This document shows positions 47,547 through 58,870 of a stretch of DNA of 64,000 bases, in pieces. Made by a program: the position numbers and the translations under genes. Every line of letters begins with the position of its first letter. Position 1 is the stretch's first letter. Origin of the DNA: Epiperipatus broadwayi (lineage: Eukaryota > Onychophora > Udeonychophora > Euonychophora > Peripatidae); assembly GCA_028023455.1 (NCBI GenBank), contig JAQFVV010006255.1, positions 5,318,501-5,382,500 on the forward strand, written 5' to 3'. Below the pieces are notes generated by a model. That model did no database searches, was not told where the DNA came from, and worked only from the letters and a program-made list of their open reading frames with translations.

Positions 47547-48845
47547 ATGCCTGCCAGAAGCTTGCCGGCTGTTTTATTTTAAATAATCCATTTTCAGCAG
47601 CTTACAACACATGGTATAAACAATATGACTGAGTATTGTTTACTTTTTTGCTTATTTATTAAAATAATAAATAAAAGAAACACAAAAGTCCAAAGATTTG
47701 TAATTAATTATTTTTTTTAAATGTAAATTTACTACACCAGCTTTAAACTAATCTCAGTGCACTGACAAATGATATTTTGAAGCTTTCTAAACAAGTTTCT
47801 TTCCAAACGTATCACTGCATCTTCACTTATATATAAAGTGTCATATTGTGCCCACTATCACACACTTTTCAGGCTGGCAATATCCTGTAATTTTGAAAAT
47901 ATTCCACTGCATTTTGTTTTGTTGATGAAAGATTCCAAATTTTAATCATCTTTCCAAAAATGATATGGCAAAAAAGAAATGTTAAAAAATCACATGTTAA
48001 CGATTGTTAAAAATAATAATGATAATTTTAACCATGTGTTATTTGTTAGCCTTATGTTAATTGTTCACCATGTGTTAACATTTGAATATTATATTTGAAT
48101 TTTTAAAATTAACATTCAATTTAGAATACATTTATTATTATTTTTTAAAGTTAACAAGCTATATATATTCGAGAAAATATTTTCTTGAACATATATAACT
48201 TGTTAACTTAAAAAACAAAAAAAAACCAAATGTATTCTAAATTGAATGTTAATTTAAAAAAATTTGAATACATTTTTTAATAAATTCTATTTACAATGTA
48301 ATATCAAATGTTAACATGTGATGAACACTTAATACAAGGCGAACAGATAACACTCGGTTAAAATTATTTTTTTAACATTCGTTAATATATGGTGATTTTT
48401 TTTAAAATTCCTTTTTTGCCTTATCATTTTTGGAAATATTAAAATTTGGAAACTTTGATTGACAGAACAATATGCAGTGGAATATTTTCAAAATTACAGG
48501 ATAGTGCCCGCTCAAAAAGTTTGTGATAATGGACACAATATGACACTTTATGTATGAACAGAGATCTTTTAAACACCTCTCTGTTCAGAAAGGAAGTGGG
48601 TAAAAGGCTCCAAATTATCATTTGTGAGTGCAGTGAGATTTGTTTACAATTAGTGTAGTGAATTTACATTAAAAACATTTTTAATTACAACTCTGTACTT
48701 TTTATTTATTTATCATTTTAATAATAGTGAAAAAAGAAGTAAATATTTAATATGATAACTTAGACTCGGCCATATTGTTTAGTGCTGGAAACACCTGAAA
48801 ATGGATTATTTAAAATAAAATGGCTGACAAGCTTCTGGCAGGCAT
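47547..48845. mobile_element. Large fold-back element, about 1.3 kb
   Basis: The left terminus ATGCCTGCCAGAAGCTTG is mirrored by the right terminus AAGCTTCTGGCAGGCAT. The arms are alignable over most of about 640 bp each (for example TTTTAAATAATCCATTTTCAG and CTGAAAATGGATTATTTAAA; ATTTTGAAAATATTCCACTGC and GCAGTGGAATATTTTCAAAAT) and meet near 48196 in ACAAGCTATATATATTCGAG/TATATAACTTGTT. There is no conserved reading frame, although a chance minus frame exists at 48439-48621. Its right end abuts the internal region of a family-B LTR element, whose 5' LTR is missing. Confidence 0.85.
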
Positions 48846-50127
48846 ACTATGTAAGTACCAGCAATTTTTTTTAAATTAAAAAAATTTAGGCATTCTCCCA
48901 AAATCATTAACTGTATTTATCAGCCTATAAAATCCCGTTTGCCTGAGAGAGATGAATGATATGATTGACCAGACAATAAAAAGGATGAAGAACAGCAGGA
49001 AATAATGGAAGTAAGTAATTCTGAAACTAGCTGTGAAGATGATAGCTTAGAGACCTCTGATAAAGACAATGTTCTTTCAGATAATGATTTATACAAACAA
49101 ATAAAGCATGAAGATATTAATAAAGAGATAAACATTTCAGAGTCTACTGCAATATCTTCACAATTAGATAGGCTGCAATTGTTTATCAGTTTATGTGAGC
49201 AATTTGAGCAAAGGATGTTAAAATGGTTGCAAGATACCAAAAAGAAAATATTAAAACAGATGGAAGATCATCAAAAAAGAATGGCTAATTTATACAAACC
49301 ATTTAAACAGAACAAAAATTAGATTATATAAAGCAAATAACAATGATCAAAAAACGAGCAAGTACAACTTCAAAAAGAAATAATGGATCAAATCAATAAA
49401 TAAGCTCAATTGCTTTTAAAATCAGAGAATGAACCCAAAAAATATGATATACTTTTGATTGAATCAGAACTTGAAATAGAACATGAATAAGTTCAAATAA
49501 AAGAACAAATATCAAAAAGTGAATCTGTTGAACTAAATAAATAAATGGTAATCAACTAATACTACTGAAAGAAATTAAAAAAAAAATAACTGTTAAACTA
49601 AATACCCAAATACATGAAATAAGCCTGAAGGCTCACAGCAAAAGGAAGATAGATTAGAACAATGTGATGTACTATATCAAGTGCAAGCCATATTTTTGCA
49701 GTGGATAAACAAATGCAAATAAAAATAAAGCAAAGTTTACTTTATCCCTAAAATGAAATGGAATCACTGTTAATACCAAAACTAAATAAAGATTTGCCTC
49801 TCATGGTGATTAATCTATTGGATAAAGAAGCCCGACAGCATCAATCAAACATTAAATCTATGTGTTATACAAATGTATTTATACAGAACTATGCAGACGA
49901 ATTTCATTCAATTTAAATTACTTACAACTGGAAATAAATAAAACACAATTTTCTCTTACACCAATTGCTTGTTCTCCACAATTGCTATGAAATAAAAAGC
50001 TCCAGATGAACAATCATATTTTATTGACCAACAGCTGTATATCAGCTTGTAAAATGCCCAATAGATATCCAAAAAGAACTATTAATAAGTACAATCATTT
50101 TTTTGTTTGTTTTTAAGTTTGAGAATT
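48846..50127 (+). mobile_element. Family-B LTR element (copy 2), internal region
   Basis: It contains CCCGTTTGCCTGAGAGAGAT near 48932, matching the region just after the 5' LTR of the other family-B copy (about 9988). The segment 49660-50127 matches 11140-11697. It ends at the 3' LTR (50128). The 5' LTR is absent; the 1.3-kb fold-back lies in its place, so it was lost or displaced. Apart from the gag-like frame no pol-type coding region is present. Confidence 0.65.
49005..49322 (+). CDS. gag-like acidic/coiled-coil protein of family B
   Basis: An intact 105-codon frame. It starts at an ATG in AAATAATGGAAG, about 65 bp after the conserved post-LTR segment. Residues 1-50 are Ser/Asp/Glu-rich (METVSN-like start, then TSDKDNVLSDNDLYKQIKHE). 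Residues 55-105 are predicted helical and basic: LDRLQLFISLCEQFEQRMLK, then KKKILKQMEDHQKRMANLYK. A similar charged, Met-rich segment stands at the matching place in family A (about 4951). Its position suggests an N-terminal Gag piece of a non-autonomous LTR element. Capsid and zinc-knuckle motifs are not seen. After the TAG, Lys/Gln/Asn-rich readings continue for 200 bp, so the original protein was longer. Function as Gag is inferred. Confidence 0.5.
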   Translation: MEVSNSETSCEDDSLETSDKDNVLSDNDLYKQIKHEDINKEINISESTAISSQLDRLQLFISLCEQFEQRMLKWLQDTKKKILKQMEDHQKRMANLYKPFKQNKN

Positions 50128-51706
50128 TGTAATGAACAATCTATTATTCATTTCAATAAAAAATATATATCTTCTAAGCAAAATGCTATGCAAATTTGTT
50201 TTTTTAAAAAAACTAAAATAAGATTCAAGAAAGAAACTAAGTTTTGTTATAAAATCTTTTTTTTTTCTTTTAATCAGATTGGGATATTACTTCATTGAAA
50301 TTCCAGGATTTCAGTATACTCTGTGAATAAAAAGGAAGAACACTATTAACAGTTAATTAGATCTAATCTGGAACACTTTTGAATCATACTTTGAGTAACT
50401 TTGGCTGAAATGAAGAATTAGTGCTTACTTAAATGGCAGTTAGAAATTACAAGGCTATATTATCACCCTAAATGGACTTTTAATATTTCTCAAAAAAAGT
50501 AAATGATAATTATTTTGTTTTGGATGAGTCTTATATTTAAAGCCTGATTTGTACTTTTAAAAGAAACTGTTAGTTTAAAAAAGGAAAGAAATGAATTTGT
50601 AATAACTTCTCTTTACCTATTAGAATTATTTTTTGAAAAGAAAAAAAAATTATATATCACATATGTATGCTAAGTTTATGAATTTATATAAGTTATTAAT
50701 ATGATCAAAGGTTAAAGAAATAATAATAATCATGTAAATGCAATGCACACATAAACGATGTAATTATTTCCGTTTAGTCTCACTTGTTTGTAGTAAATTT
50801 ATATTTGATTACTGAAAATTGGATTTATATAGATGGATTTATGCATTCACAGTTGTTTGTTCAATGTTTAATAGTTTATATATGTTTGCATTTATATGGT
50901 AGAATACATTCCTATCAGATTAATGAGTTCGGAATCGATCTCAGAATGATTCAACCCTGTATAAATTGTAGTTGTATTAAATTAGGTTTAGGACCAAAAG
51001 ATCATTCCTTATTCAGTCAGGGTTAGGACCAAAAAGCTATCTTTTTATAGTTATGTAAGTAGTTATGTTTAGGATTATGATCTAAAAAGACCATTCTTTG
51101 TGATTATTGTGATAAAGATAGCATTGATGTCTATATCATATAGAACATATGTATGTGCAAGTACTAGGAGACCTGCAAGTCACAGAAATGCTATTTTTAT
51201 GAATTCATATATGCATAGAACTATATTTAAGTTTATTGAAGTCAGGATTAAAGGTATAGTGAATGTATTACATTATCTATGAATAGATTAATACTATGGT
51301 GTATAAAGATTAAAGGATTTTGATAAAGAAATAAATTGTATATCAATTAATGATTATACTTTGTAAATAAATTATTGTTATGTGATTTATTAATTTTATT
51401 AAAGAAAATAAATTGTACATCAATTAATAAGTACACTTGTATATAAATTATTGTTATGTGATTTGTTACTTTGTTTATGTAAGATTGTGTGGTTTATCAA
51501 GAGTAACTTATGTTCTCTGTGATTTAGTCCAGCATTATAAATGGGACTGTGTAATGGTTACATTATTATATTAAATAAAATATTGTTTTAAATATACACG
51601 TGCTAGTTTATTTTTTGATGGTTAAAGCCATGTGCCATTAATATATGTAAATAAATAAATAGAGAAAATTTAATAAATGAACTAGCAACTAAGTCTGATC
51701 ATTACA
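50128..51706 (+). mobile_element. Family-B LTR (copy 2), 3' LTR
   Basis: 1579 bp with exact 8-bp inverted termini TGTAATGA and TCATTACA. It aligns along its whole length with the LTR at 8219-9915: ATGAACAATCTATTATTCAT at the start; ATAGCATTGATGTCTAT near 51117 and 9295; TAAATAAATAGAGAAAAT near 51650 and 9860. Short frames within (50107-50298, 50784-51026, 51100-51282) are not conserved between copies. Confidence 0.75.
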
Positions 51707-51918
51707 TAATATTAATATAAACCAGAAGTTTTAGACTGACTGAAATTTCAACTCATAATTTTGATTACTAGCATATAAGAAGCACCCCATATTTTAGATG
51801 TATTTTGAGGAAAAAAAAGTGTATTCTATATGCCAGCAATTATGATAAATGATCTAGAAATAGTTTCTATAGAAAAGGCTATATCTAAAATAGCAAATTA
51901 CCAAGAAGCTAGCAAGCT

Positions 51919-52014
51919 CAAAGAATGATTTACTATATTATTATTACGTTTTATTTTTCTCTATTTTTCTTAGTTGTATAATATAATAATAAATATTTAG
52001 TAAATCATTCTTTG
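51919..52014. repeat. Short inverted repeat, 17-bp perfect arms
   Basis: CAAAGAATGATTTACTA at the left is exactly mirrored by TAGTAAATCATTCTTTG at the right, about 60 bp apart, and pairing extends outward with one mismatch (AAGCTC/GGGCTT). It may be a small MITE or a hairpin. Not a terminator in this context. Confidence 0.65.
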
Positions 52015-54001
52015 GGCTTTAATATGGAAAAACATGAGTTGAACCTGGTGTGATAAAAAACATCATCATCAACCCCAGTTAAATGAACTAATCTAAATTT
52101 AGATGAATATAATGATTATAAACAATGATAGAATGAACATGAAATCAGCTAACTATAAGTTCACCAGCATTACAGATGAGAATAATAATCATATATTATT
52201 AAGAATGATCAAAAAATAAAATCAAGTTAACCTTGTGATTGGATTTGAAAGTGGTCCACTATAGACCGGGCTAATTATTTAGCCTTTTCCAAGCTTGGGG
52301 CAGTCATGTAAATAATAATTTGGATGCACAAACTTAAATGCTAATCCATAAGAATATAACAAAAAAATAATGCTGGGATAATAAATTATGCTGATAATCA
52401 TCAAGACCCTCTGGCGACTTAGTACCATTAATATACTGGCCAATTATAAACTTTAATTTCTAATTAATACTAAAATAAAATTTAGTGCATGGACTTTAAA
52501 GGGTATCCCCCTTGTACCATTCAGCATTACAGAAAAGTAATGAAATCATCATGGATGTTTATAACACTAAACATAAGCCCCAATCTATATCTGACCATTT
52601 TGCACAAATCCAGCTCAGTGAGCAAGAGCTCTATAACTGTTATTGAGAACAAGAGATAATACTAACATATAATGTTTTAAATCTAGTCTAGGATTAAATA
52701 AATTCACTGGGGTAACTTAATAAAATATAAATTTATTAATAATAAAATTAAGTCTGTTGAATATGCTGTAAAATTAACATTATGATTTGGATTAGAATAT
52801 TTAAAAAATCAGCCATCACATTATGATTTACAAATATCTCAATAGGTTTATATAAAACATCTATATATCAACATACAGATGTAGCCTGTATAATATAAAA
52901 TGAACATATTCAAAGTGTCATAGACTTATAAAAAATAATTTATTTTAATAATTCATAAAGTATGATTGATTTCAACACATATATGTGTCTACCTGATGAC
53001 GATGCATTCAAATGTGTGCATCCACTGGTAGTTATATCCTAGGATATTTCATTTCTCACAAAGTAGTAAACTTATTAAACCATATTATATTTTCACAAGT
53101 CATAATTAATTCAATGTCAAAAAACATATATACATAAAAACAATGCACACATACATGCTTAATACTATTATTTTTCTTACAAATCAAAGTTATTAGTACA
53201 TTTTAAGAAAAAGTTTGTTTTTTTTAAAAAATATTGCTTCTTCATAAATTTTTTTTTCTTCAGATTACTATTAATTGTAACTGTTGAAAATATTGCTAGC
53301 AAATTCATGTCTCCAATCTAGAAAGATTTTTGGAGTTTTCTTTTTTTAATAAAATAAAACAGTAAATGTATTTTAGTTTAGTTGAATAATTTAGACAAAA
53401 ATTATTTATTTTTAAATCTTGTAATTTAAAGATTTTTATTGTGAAGTTAATACATATATATGTATGTAATGGCTATGAACCACATAAAAGCTGAAATTGC
53501 TTCCATATGGATTTAAACTCTACCATGTTAGCACTACCAGTAGCAGCTGGATATCATGATTCTTGCCTTCAGTTATAACTTCATAGTAATAATCCTTTAC
53601 TAATCTTTTTTCCAACATTTTTATAGTCAAGGGGGAAATTTAAAAAAAAAACCCCACACAGTAATTAAAAGTAAGTTTTCTTTATCTTGATTTAAAAAAG
53701 TTAACATCTCTTTTCAGTTCACCTTAATTCTTTCAAAAACAACTTTGTAGGATAGTATTTAATTTTAAGAACATCTTAATCTAACTATAAAATAGATAGA
53801 GGAATTTTATAATTACTGGTACTATCTATTATAACATGAAAACAAGCTCGTTTTAGATTTTTTTTTTTAATTTTCAAAATCTGAATAAAACATTAAATAG
53901 ACCTTTTTAAATGCTTAATTTATATATTTTTTTAAAATTCAGAATTATTATTTAACTTTTAACTGTTATTCCAGTGTAATATAGAAAATATCTACAAAAA
54001 T
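52015..54001. other. Mixed AT-rich sequence with faint coding-like traces
   Basis: The part at 51800-52700 is less A/T-rich than average and gives short open readings such as AIMINDLEIVSIEKAISKIA (about 51830-51890). No domain was identified and frames break often; a decayed retroelement is likely. The rest is plain A/T-rich intron sequence. Confidence 0.35.
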
Positions 54002-54117
54002 TTGTTGGTGCTGGTATAGTATGCGCTCAGTGGCCATTTTGAATTTTAAAACGCCCAAAAACACTGCTGGCACATGCAAGCGATAAAAGACATTGAATAG
54101 AAACACCCAGTTTTCAA

Positions 54118-54262
54118 AAAAATAAATCGCCTAAGGCACTACAAATAAAAATGGGCGGAGACAAGAAAGTAACACGAAAATTAAATAGCCGGAGGCATCA
54201 CACAAAAAAGTGCTGAGAAAGAGAGAAACGTGACACCTTAAATAGCCTGAGGCAATACAATA
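54118..54262. repeat. Degenerate tandem repeat, unit about 58-60 bp
   Basis: AAATCGCCTAAGGCACTACA, AAATAGCCGGAGGCATCACA and AAATAGCCTGAGGCAATACA recur at about 60-bp intervals. Between them run G/A-rich segments such as GAGACAAGAAAGTAACACG and GAGAAAGAGAGAAACGTGAC. About 2.4 units. Confidence 0.65.
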
Positions 54263-54273
54263 AAAAAAAAATA

Positions 54274-54680
54274 ACGCTATAAATCCAAGCATTATAATAG
54301 TAAATCTCAAAAAATTAAAAAATCAAAAACACTATAAATCCAAGCATTGTAATAGCAAATCCCAAAAAAATTAAAAATGCTATAAATCTAAGCATTGTAA
54401 TAGCAAATCTCAAAAAATTAAAAACGCTATAAATCTAAGCATTGTAATAGCAAATCTCAAAAAATTAAAAACGCTATAAATCTAAGCATTGTAATAGTAA
54501 ATCTCAAAAAATTAAAAAATCAAAAACGCTATAAATCCAAGCATTGATAGCAAATCTCAAAAAATTAAAAATGCTATAAATCTAAGCATTGTAATAACAA
54601 ATCTCAAAAAATTAAAAACGCTATAAATCTAAGCATTGTAATAGCAAATCTCAAAAAATTAAAAACGCTATAAATCTAAG
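54274..54680. repeat. Minisatellite, 47-bp unit, about 8.5 copies
   Basis: The unit begins ACGCTATAAATCTAAGCATT and ends with CAAATCTCAAAAAATTAAAA. Copies are very similar, differing mainly at C/T positions. At least two junctions contain an extra AATCAAAA. High similarity indicates recent expansion or homogenisation. No coding or known motif in the unit. Confidence 0.9.
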
Positions 54681-54690
54681 CACCAATTTG

Positions 54691-57179
54691 TTTGTGTTTT
54701 TTTCTTCTTTTCCTTTCAACTTTATATACATATATACTATATATATATATTGCTGTATCCCATGAAACATGAAACCATCTCAATATATTTCTATTATTAT
54801 CCATTGCTTTTTTCAGTAATTATTTTAAGTAAGAAAAAAAATTGTAATAAGTAGCCCATTGTAGGAGAAAAGCTCTCTAAAATCCCCTTATTGAGAAATA
54901 GTGAATGAGAAGACAATATTCACCAAGCTTACCAATTGTCAGGTGGTCAGGGTTTGGTGATTTCCCATTTGGTTATCTCTAGTTAAGGATAGTTAGATGT
55001 TCATTTACTGATTAATTTTGAATAACAAGTAGTAGATTGGACCAACCACCTAAGACAATATTTCTAAACTTTTTGAAAATAATTTTATTTTGTTTGGATT
55101 TGGACTAGTCATTTGTTTGTTAGCTTGTAGGCTATCTGTACAACACAAAGCCCTTCTAGATAATTTTAAAAAGTAATATTTTTAAAGCTTGCATGGCATA
55201 ACAAAATTGATCAGCCTAGCTCTGAGCTACATGCATATTGCAGATAGTTTTCTTCAAAGATGAATTAGAAAAAGAAAAGTATTTTATAAATTGGCAAAAG
55301 GCAAAGTAACACATGATCCTGTGGTAGAGATTAAGTAGATTTTTTTTTACTATTTTAAGTGAAACAATTAATGTGCAAATAGAAGAAAGATGTGAAATAA
55401 AATTATTTTAAATTAATTATACATGTAAAACAATGATAACAACAATGAATTAGTAAAAACAGTGTAATTTCATAACATTTTATGCAAATAGTGTAGATGA
55501 ATATCTTATTTAAGAAATATTAAAAAGAATGATTTTGAAAAAAAAACCCATGTTAGATTATAATTACAATTTTTTTCTGAACGTATTAAATGTAATTTTT
55601 ATTTTATTTTTATATTGACTGTGACAATTTCACTTGCTGAATAATTTATTAAAAATTATCTTGGTTCTGCAATATGTGAAGGTTGGTCAAATTTTAGTTA
55701 TATCAATGAAATAACAATAAAAGGACATATTTTAAAAATGTTTCATTTAAAAAAATTTTATGATTTAAATGTGAATGATTTATAATGAATTATATTTAAT
55801 AAAAGTGTATATAATAAAAATATTAGATTTGTCAATGTAATTTTAAGTATAAAATTTATATAATTTTTATCTGATATTGGTTCACTATTTAAGTCTATTA
55901 AAGTCTTGAAAAATACTAGCATCTGAGCTGCTTTATAAAGACCGTCCTGAGTGTAAATATGTTAAAAATGATGTAATATATGTGTCTGGTATAATTGTCA
56001 AGATGTCTTTTTGAGAATTTTTTATTTTATAATATACATTTAACTAAAACTATATTAAGGACTGATGAGTATTAGTAATCTACCATCAGTAATCATAAAT
56101 TCATTTGCTCGTTATAGTTTTTTTGTGTGGAAAATATGAACTGATTATATAATTATACATTCATGTTTCCTTATCTATAAAATATTTTATTAAATAATTT
56201 TATTTTAGCAGTTATTTTTCTTAGATGTTTTTATGGTCATTTCAAATTTGTTAAAAATTTTCTTCATTCTTTACTCCAATCTGAAGTTCTTATAAAACAG
56301 AGATGAAGTATTGAGAACTTGTTCATAATAAAGTCATTGTTTGTATTGTAAATAAATATTATCACTTGGAAATATTTTATGACAAAAAATTATATTCTGA
56401 GATATGATTGGCTACGATTGTTTTTTTTTTTAAGTGTCTTAAATGACGATATTTATTTATATTAATCTTAGAATAAAATTCGTTGTTATCCTTTTATTTT
56501 GTTATCTTAATATAGTATATGAAATATTTTTTTACATTTTGAAGATTGGTTTTAAATTAAAACATGATATATCACTATTTGTATATGCTGTATATATATA
56601 TTTGTACGCATTTGTCCATATATCTATGTACCATTAAGTATATTGATTGGCGTATATCTAAATAAATAAATTAAATTTTATTATTGCAGTAATTTAATTT
56701 TATAGTTTAAAATTTTAATTATGTTTTAACAAATAAATAAATAATGGTAATGTAAAATTATAAACAGTATAAATCTTCTGCTCTGTTTTGAAATTATCCT
56801 TCTATGTGGCAGATTGCCAGTATACATTTTATAGTGGAGCGTATTTAATGACAGTTTAATTAAGATCTGAAATAAAACAAACAATGTCATTTTATAAACT
56901 AATAATAAGTTATAGTAAATGTAAACATTTCAAGCACTCTCATTATTTATTATTAAAAGTGAAAAAATTGACTTTCTACAAAATAATATTCTTATTCACA
57001 TTTAAAAATTTTCATTAATTAAATACGTCAACAAAATTAAGTAGAATATGAACATATTGTTAATTATTTAGTATGTTAATTTTTTTTTTTTGATTAAATA
57101 AAAGTTTAATTTATCTTTGAAATTTTTTTTAAAAAAAGGATTATTTACTTGATTACGTTTTTTTTTTTTTTTTAAATAG
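54691..57179. other. AT-rich end of the probable intron
   Basis: No transposon was recognised. The open frame at 56443-56637 is hydrophobic background typical of A/T-rich DNA. The last 20 bases are a long T tract and AAATAG, the acceptor of the following exon. Confidence 0.5.
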
Positions 57180-57311
57180 GAGTTTGAACTGCAATGCCAG
57201 AAATTGGAAGAAGAGGCAAGTCTTTTGAGGCGGCAGAATGATAGTTTAATACTTGATCTTAAGTGCCTGGCTCATATCTTGAAAATAGCAAGAAGCACAG
57301 ATCGCTGGGAA
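57180..57311 (+). CDS. Internal exon of a coiled-coil protein gene
   Basis: A 132-nt exon, 44 codons, phase 0 at both ends, between a strong T-tract acceptor and the donor GTAAGT. The reading starts EFELQCQKLEEEASLLRRQN, continues DSLILDLKCLAHILKIARST and ends DRWE. Leu/Ile/hydrophobic residues recur at heptad spacing with many Glu, Arg and Gln, so a coiled coil is likely for the first two thirds; the 'CLAHILKIARSTDRWE' end may leave the coil. The composition is far less A/T-rich than its surroundings. Same strand and phase as the exon at 31362, which supports one gene with a long intron. The gene continues beyond 57312, but no further exon was recognised up to 64000. The family is not recognised. 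Confidence 0.8.
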
Positions 57312-58159
57312 GTAAGTTGATATTTAGATCGGAATTGTAGTTTTTTTTTTGTTTTGCTGAAAGGTATTAAACATTTTACTGTTTAAGTGTTTACTTAAAG
57401 AAATTTTATATTAGTGATTTAAACCATTTTTAGAAAGTTTCATTTGGCATGTAATAAACTGCAATATTTTTGTTTTTAAAGTAAATTTATGTATATAACG
57501 ATACACACATATGAAACTGTGTACATATATAGTTTGTGTGTTTATTTGTTATGGGTATAAATTATATGCATGAATGGCAACTTCTCTTTAAGGAACTATT
57601 ATGATATTTTGTATAGTAATTTTAAAAATAAATTAAAAGCAGCTTTTTACATTTAGATATGTTTGTTAGTGTTTACATCATCTTTGTAAAATTACAGATG
57701 AAATCCAAAAATGAAGACTCATCTTTTGCCTGGGAAAATATCAAGTCACTATTTTAATTATTACAAATATCTTGATGAAAATTAAACATTGAAAATGTCA
57801 TTTGCACAAAAAATATTTATTATATTCTTTTTCAAAAATTGGAAAACTATATACCAAATTACACTATTGACTTGACTGTTCTGAGAATATGGCCATACTG
57901 TATGTGAGAATGCCTGCAATCATTTTAAAGCAACATATTTTTTGCAAATATTTAGAACATATTAATAAGTTGCTATTTCTTAAAAAAAGATTAAGAATTC
58001 TCTGTCATTTTCTATTTATTCCTATTACTTACATGGGATTTTAAAGTAAAAAAATTTTCAAATAAAAAAATGAAAGATATTTTATTGTAAATTATAAATT
58101 CATATATTCTCCAATTACCATACAAGTAAATATCTTAATTGTGAATGGTTTAGTAAGAT
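57312..58159. other. AT-rich intron sequence after the exon
   Basis: Begins with the donor GTAAGT. No exon, repeat or RNA gene was recognised. Confidence 0.5.
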
Positions 58160-58870
58160 AGTGTATAATTTTATTCCTTTTTCCCATATCCATACTTGGA
58201 TTTCTAATTATAGATTAACTCAACAATTATTTCAGCATCAAGACTGTAGTGATGTTATGGCTATAATTAAATGGGGGTGGGGGACTAAAGCGGTAGGTCA
58301 TGTGAAAGTCTGTGCTCATATACCTTATATATTACATATATTGGTACAGGTATATAATAAGCCTGTATTTTAGTTATTATGTAGTAGAGATGTCTGTCCA
58401 TCCCTTGTATATGTATTAAATGGATTATGTCCTGTACATGAGGGTCATATTGACTTTATGTCAACATGGGTATGACGAGAATCTCGATATCAGAATAGCC
58501 TTTGAGTGTTCCATCATCAGATTTTCAATTGGATGGATGGTTGAAGAGTTGAAATGTGGAGTGGATTGAAGCCTGTCCATTAAAGTATGAAGATTGGCTA
58601 TCTTAATATTTATTTGAGCACTTATTGCATATATGTGTAGAGATGATAATCTGGACCAACTGATGATTGCTGGTTTAGCATGAAATACATATATTGATGA
58701 TTATTTATCTTTTCAAAATATATGTGTTCAAGTGTATCAGTGATATGAGATAGAATAGTGAGCAGTAGGTCATGTGAAAGTCTGTGCTCATATACCCTAT
58801 ATATTACGTATATTGGTACATGTATATAATAAACCTGTATTTCAGTTATTACAAAGTACAGAAAGTAGAC
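58160..58870. mobile_element. Hammerhead element copy 3 between 87-bp direct repeats
   Basis: GTAGGTCATGTGAAAGTCTG starts both direct repeats (58293-58379 and 58765-58851), which end CTGTATTTTAGTTATTA and CTGTATTTCAGTTATTA. Between them lies an arm of the palindromic element: TGGATGGTTGAAGAGTTGAA and TTGAAGCCTGTCCATTAAAG match 37795-37850, and it leads to a hammerhead at 58640-58705. The direct repeats look like element-borne repeats and not a simple target duplication. A 70-codon frame here (58161-58373) is not considered coding. Confidence 0.6.
58640..58705 (+). ncRNA. Hammerhead ribozyme copy 3
   Basis: CTGATGA (58660-58666), stem II TGCTG/TAGCA with GTT loop (one G-U pair), GAAA (58682-58685), TACATA, cleavage triplet ATA (ends 58693), then TTG pairing with CAA of GGACCAA before the core. 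The pair next to the core is T-T where copy 2 has G-U, and stem III (TAC/ATA) has a mismatch, so it is probably weaker than the copy at 37.9 kb. Confidence 0.75.

Larger units (their letters stand above)
54002..54690. mobile_element. Minisatellite-bearing candidate DNA element
   Basis: TTGGTGCT (54005-54012) and AGCACCAA (54679-54686) form an 8-bp inverted pair around about 680 bp that is compositionally distinct and contains two tandem arrays. The flanking extension AATTTGT.../CAATTTGTT is roughly symmetrical. No transposase. The terminal repeats are too short to be conclusive. Confidence 0.4.
31425..57179 (+). other. Probable 25.8-kb intron filled with transposons
   Basis: It starts with GTACAG and ends TTTTTAAATAG. 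It is flanked by two same-strand, phase-0, coiled-coil-coding exons. All recognisable coding sequence inside it belongs to transposons. That these two exons are consecutive is inferred; a missed small exon in between is possible. Confidence 0.55.

Noticed and set aside
48920-49322. Minus-strand 106-codon frame opposite the gag-like frame
   Set aside because: Ser/Leu/Cys-rich shadow of the plus-strand acidic frame. The plus strand has the ATG context and the positional support.
52993-53045. CTGATGAC followed by a perfect stem GATGCA/TGCATC, hammerhead-like
   Set aside because: The GAAA box is absent (CACT follows the stem) and no stem III or cleavage triplet was found. At most a dead remnant.
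56062-56100. CTGATGAG followed by ATTAGTAATCTACCATCAG
   Set aside because: It has the first hammerhead box and a partial palindrome only; there is no GAAA and no consistent stem II.
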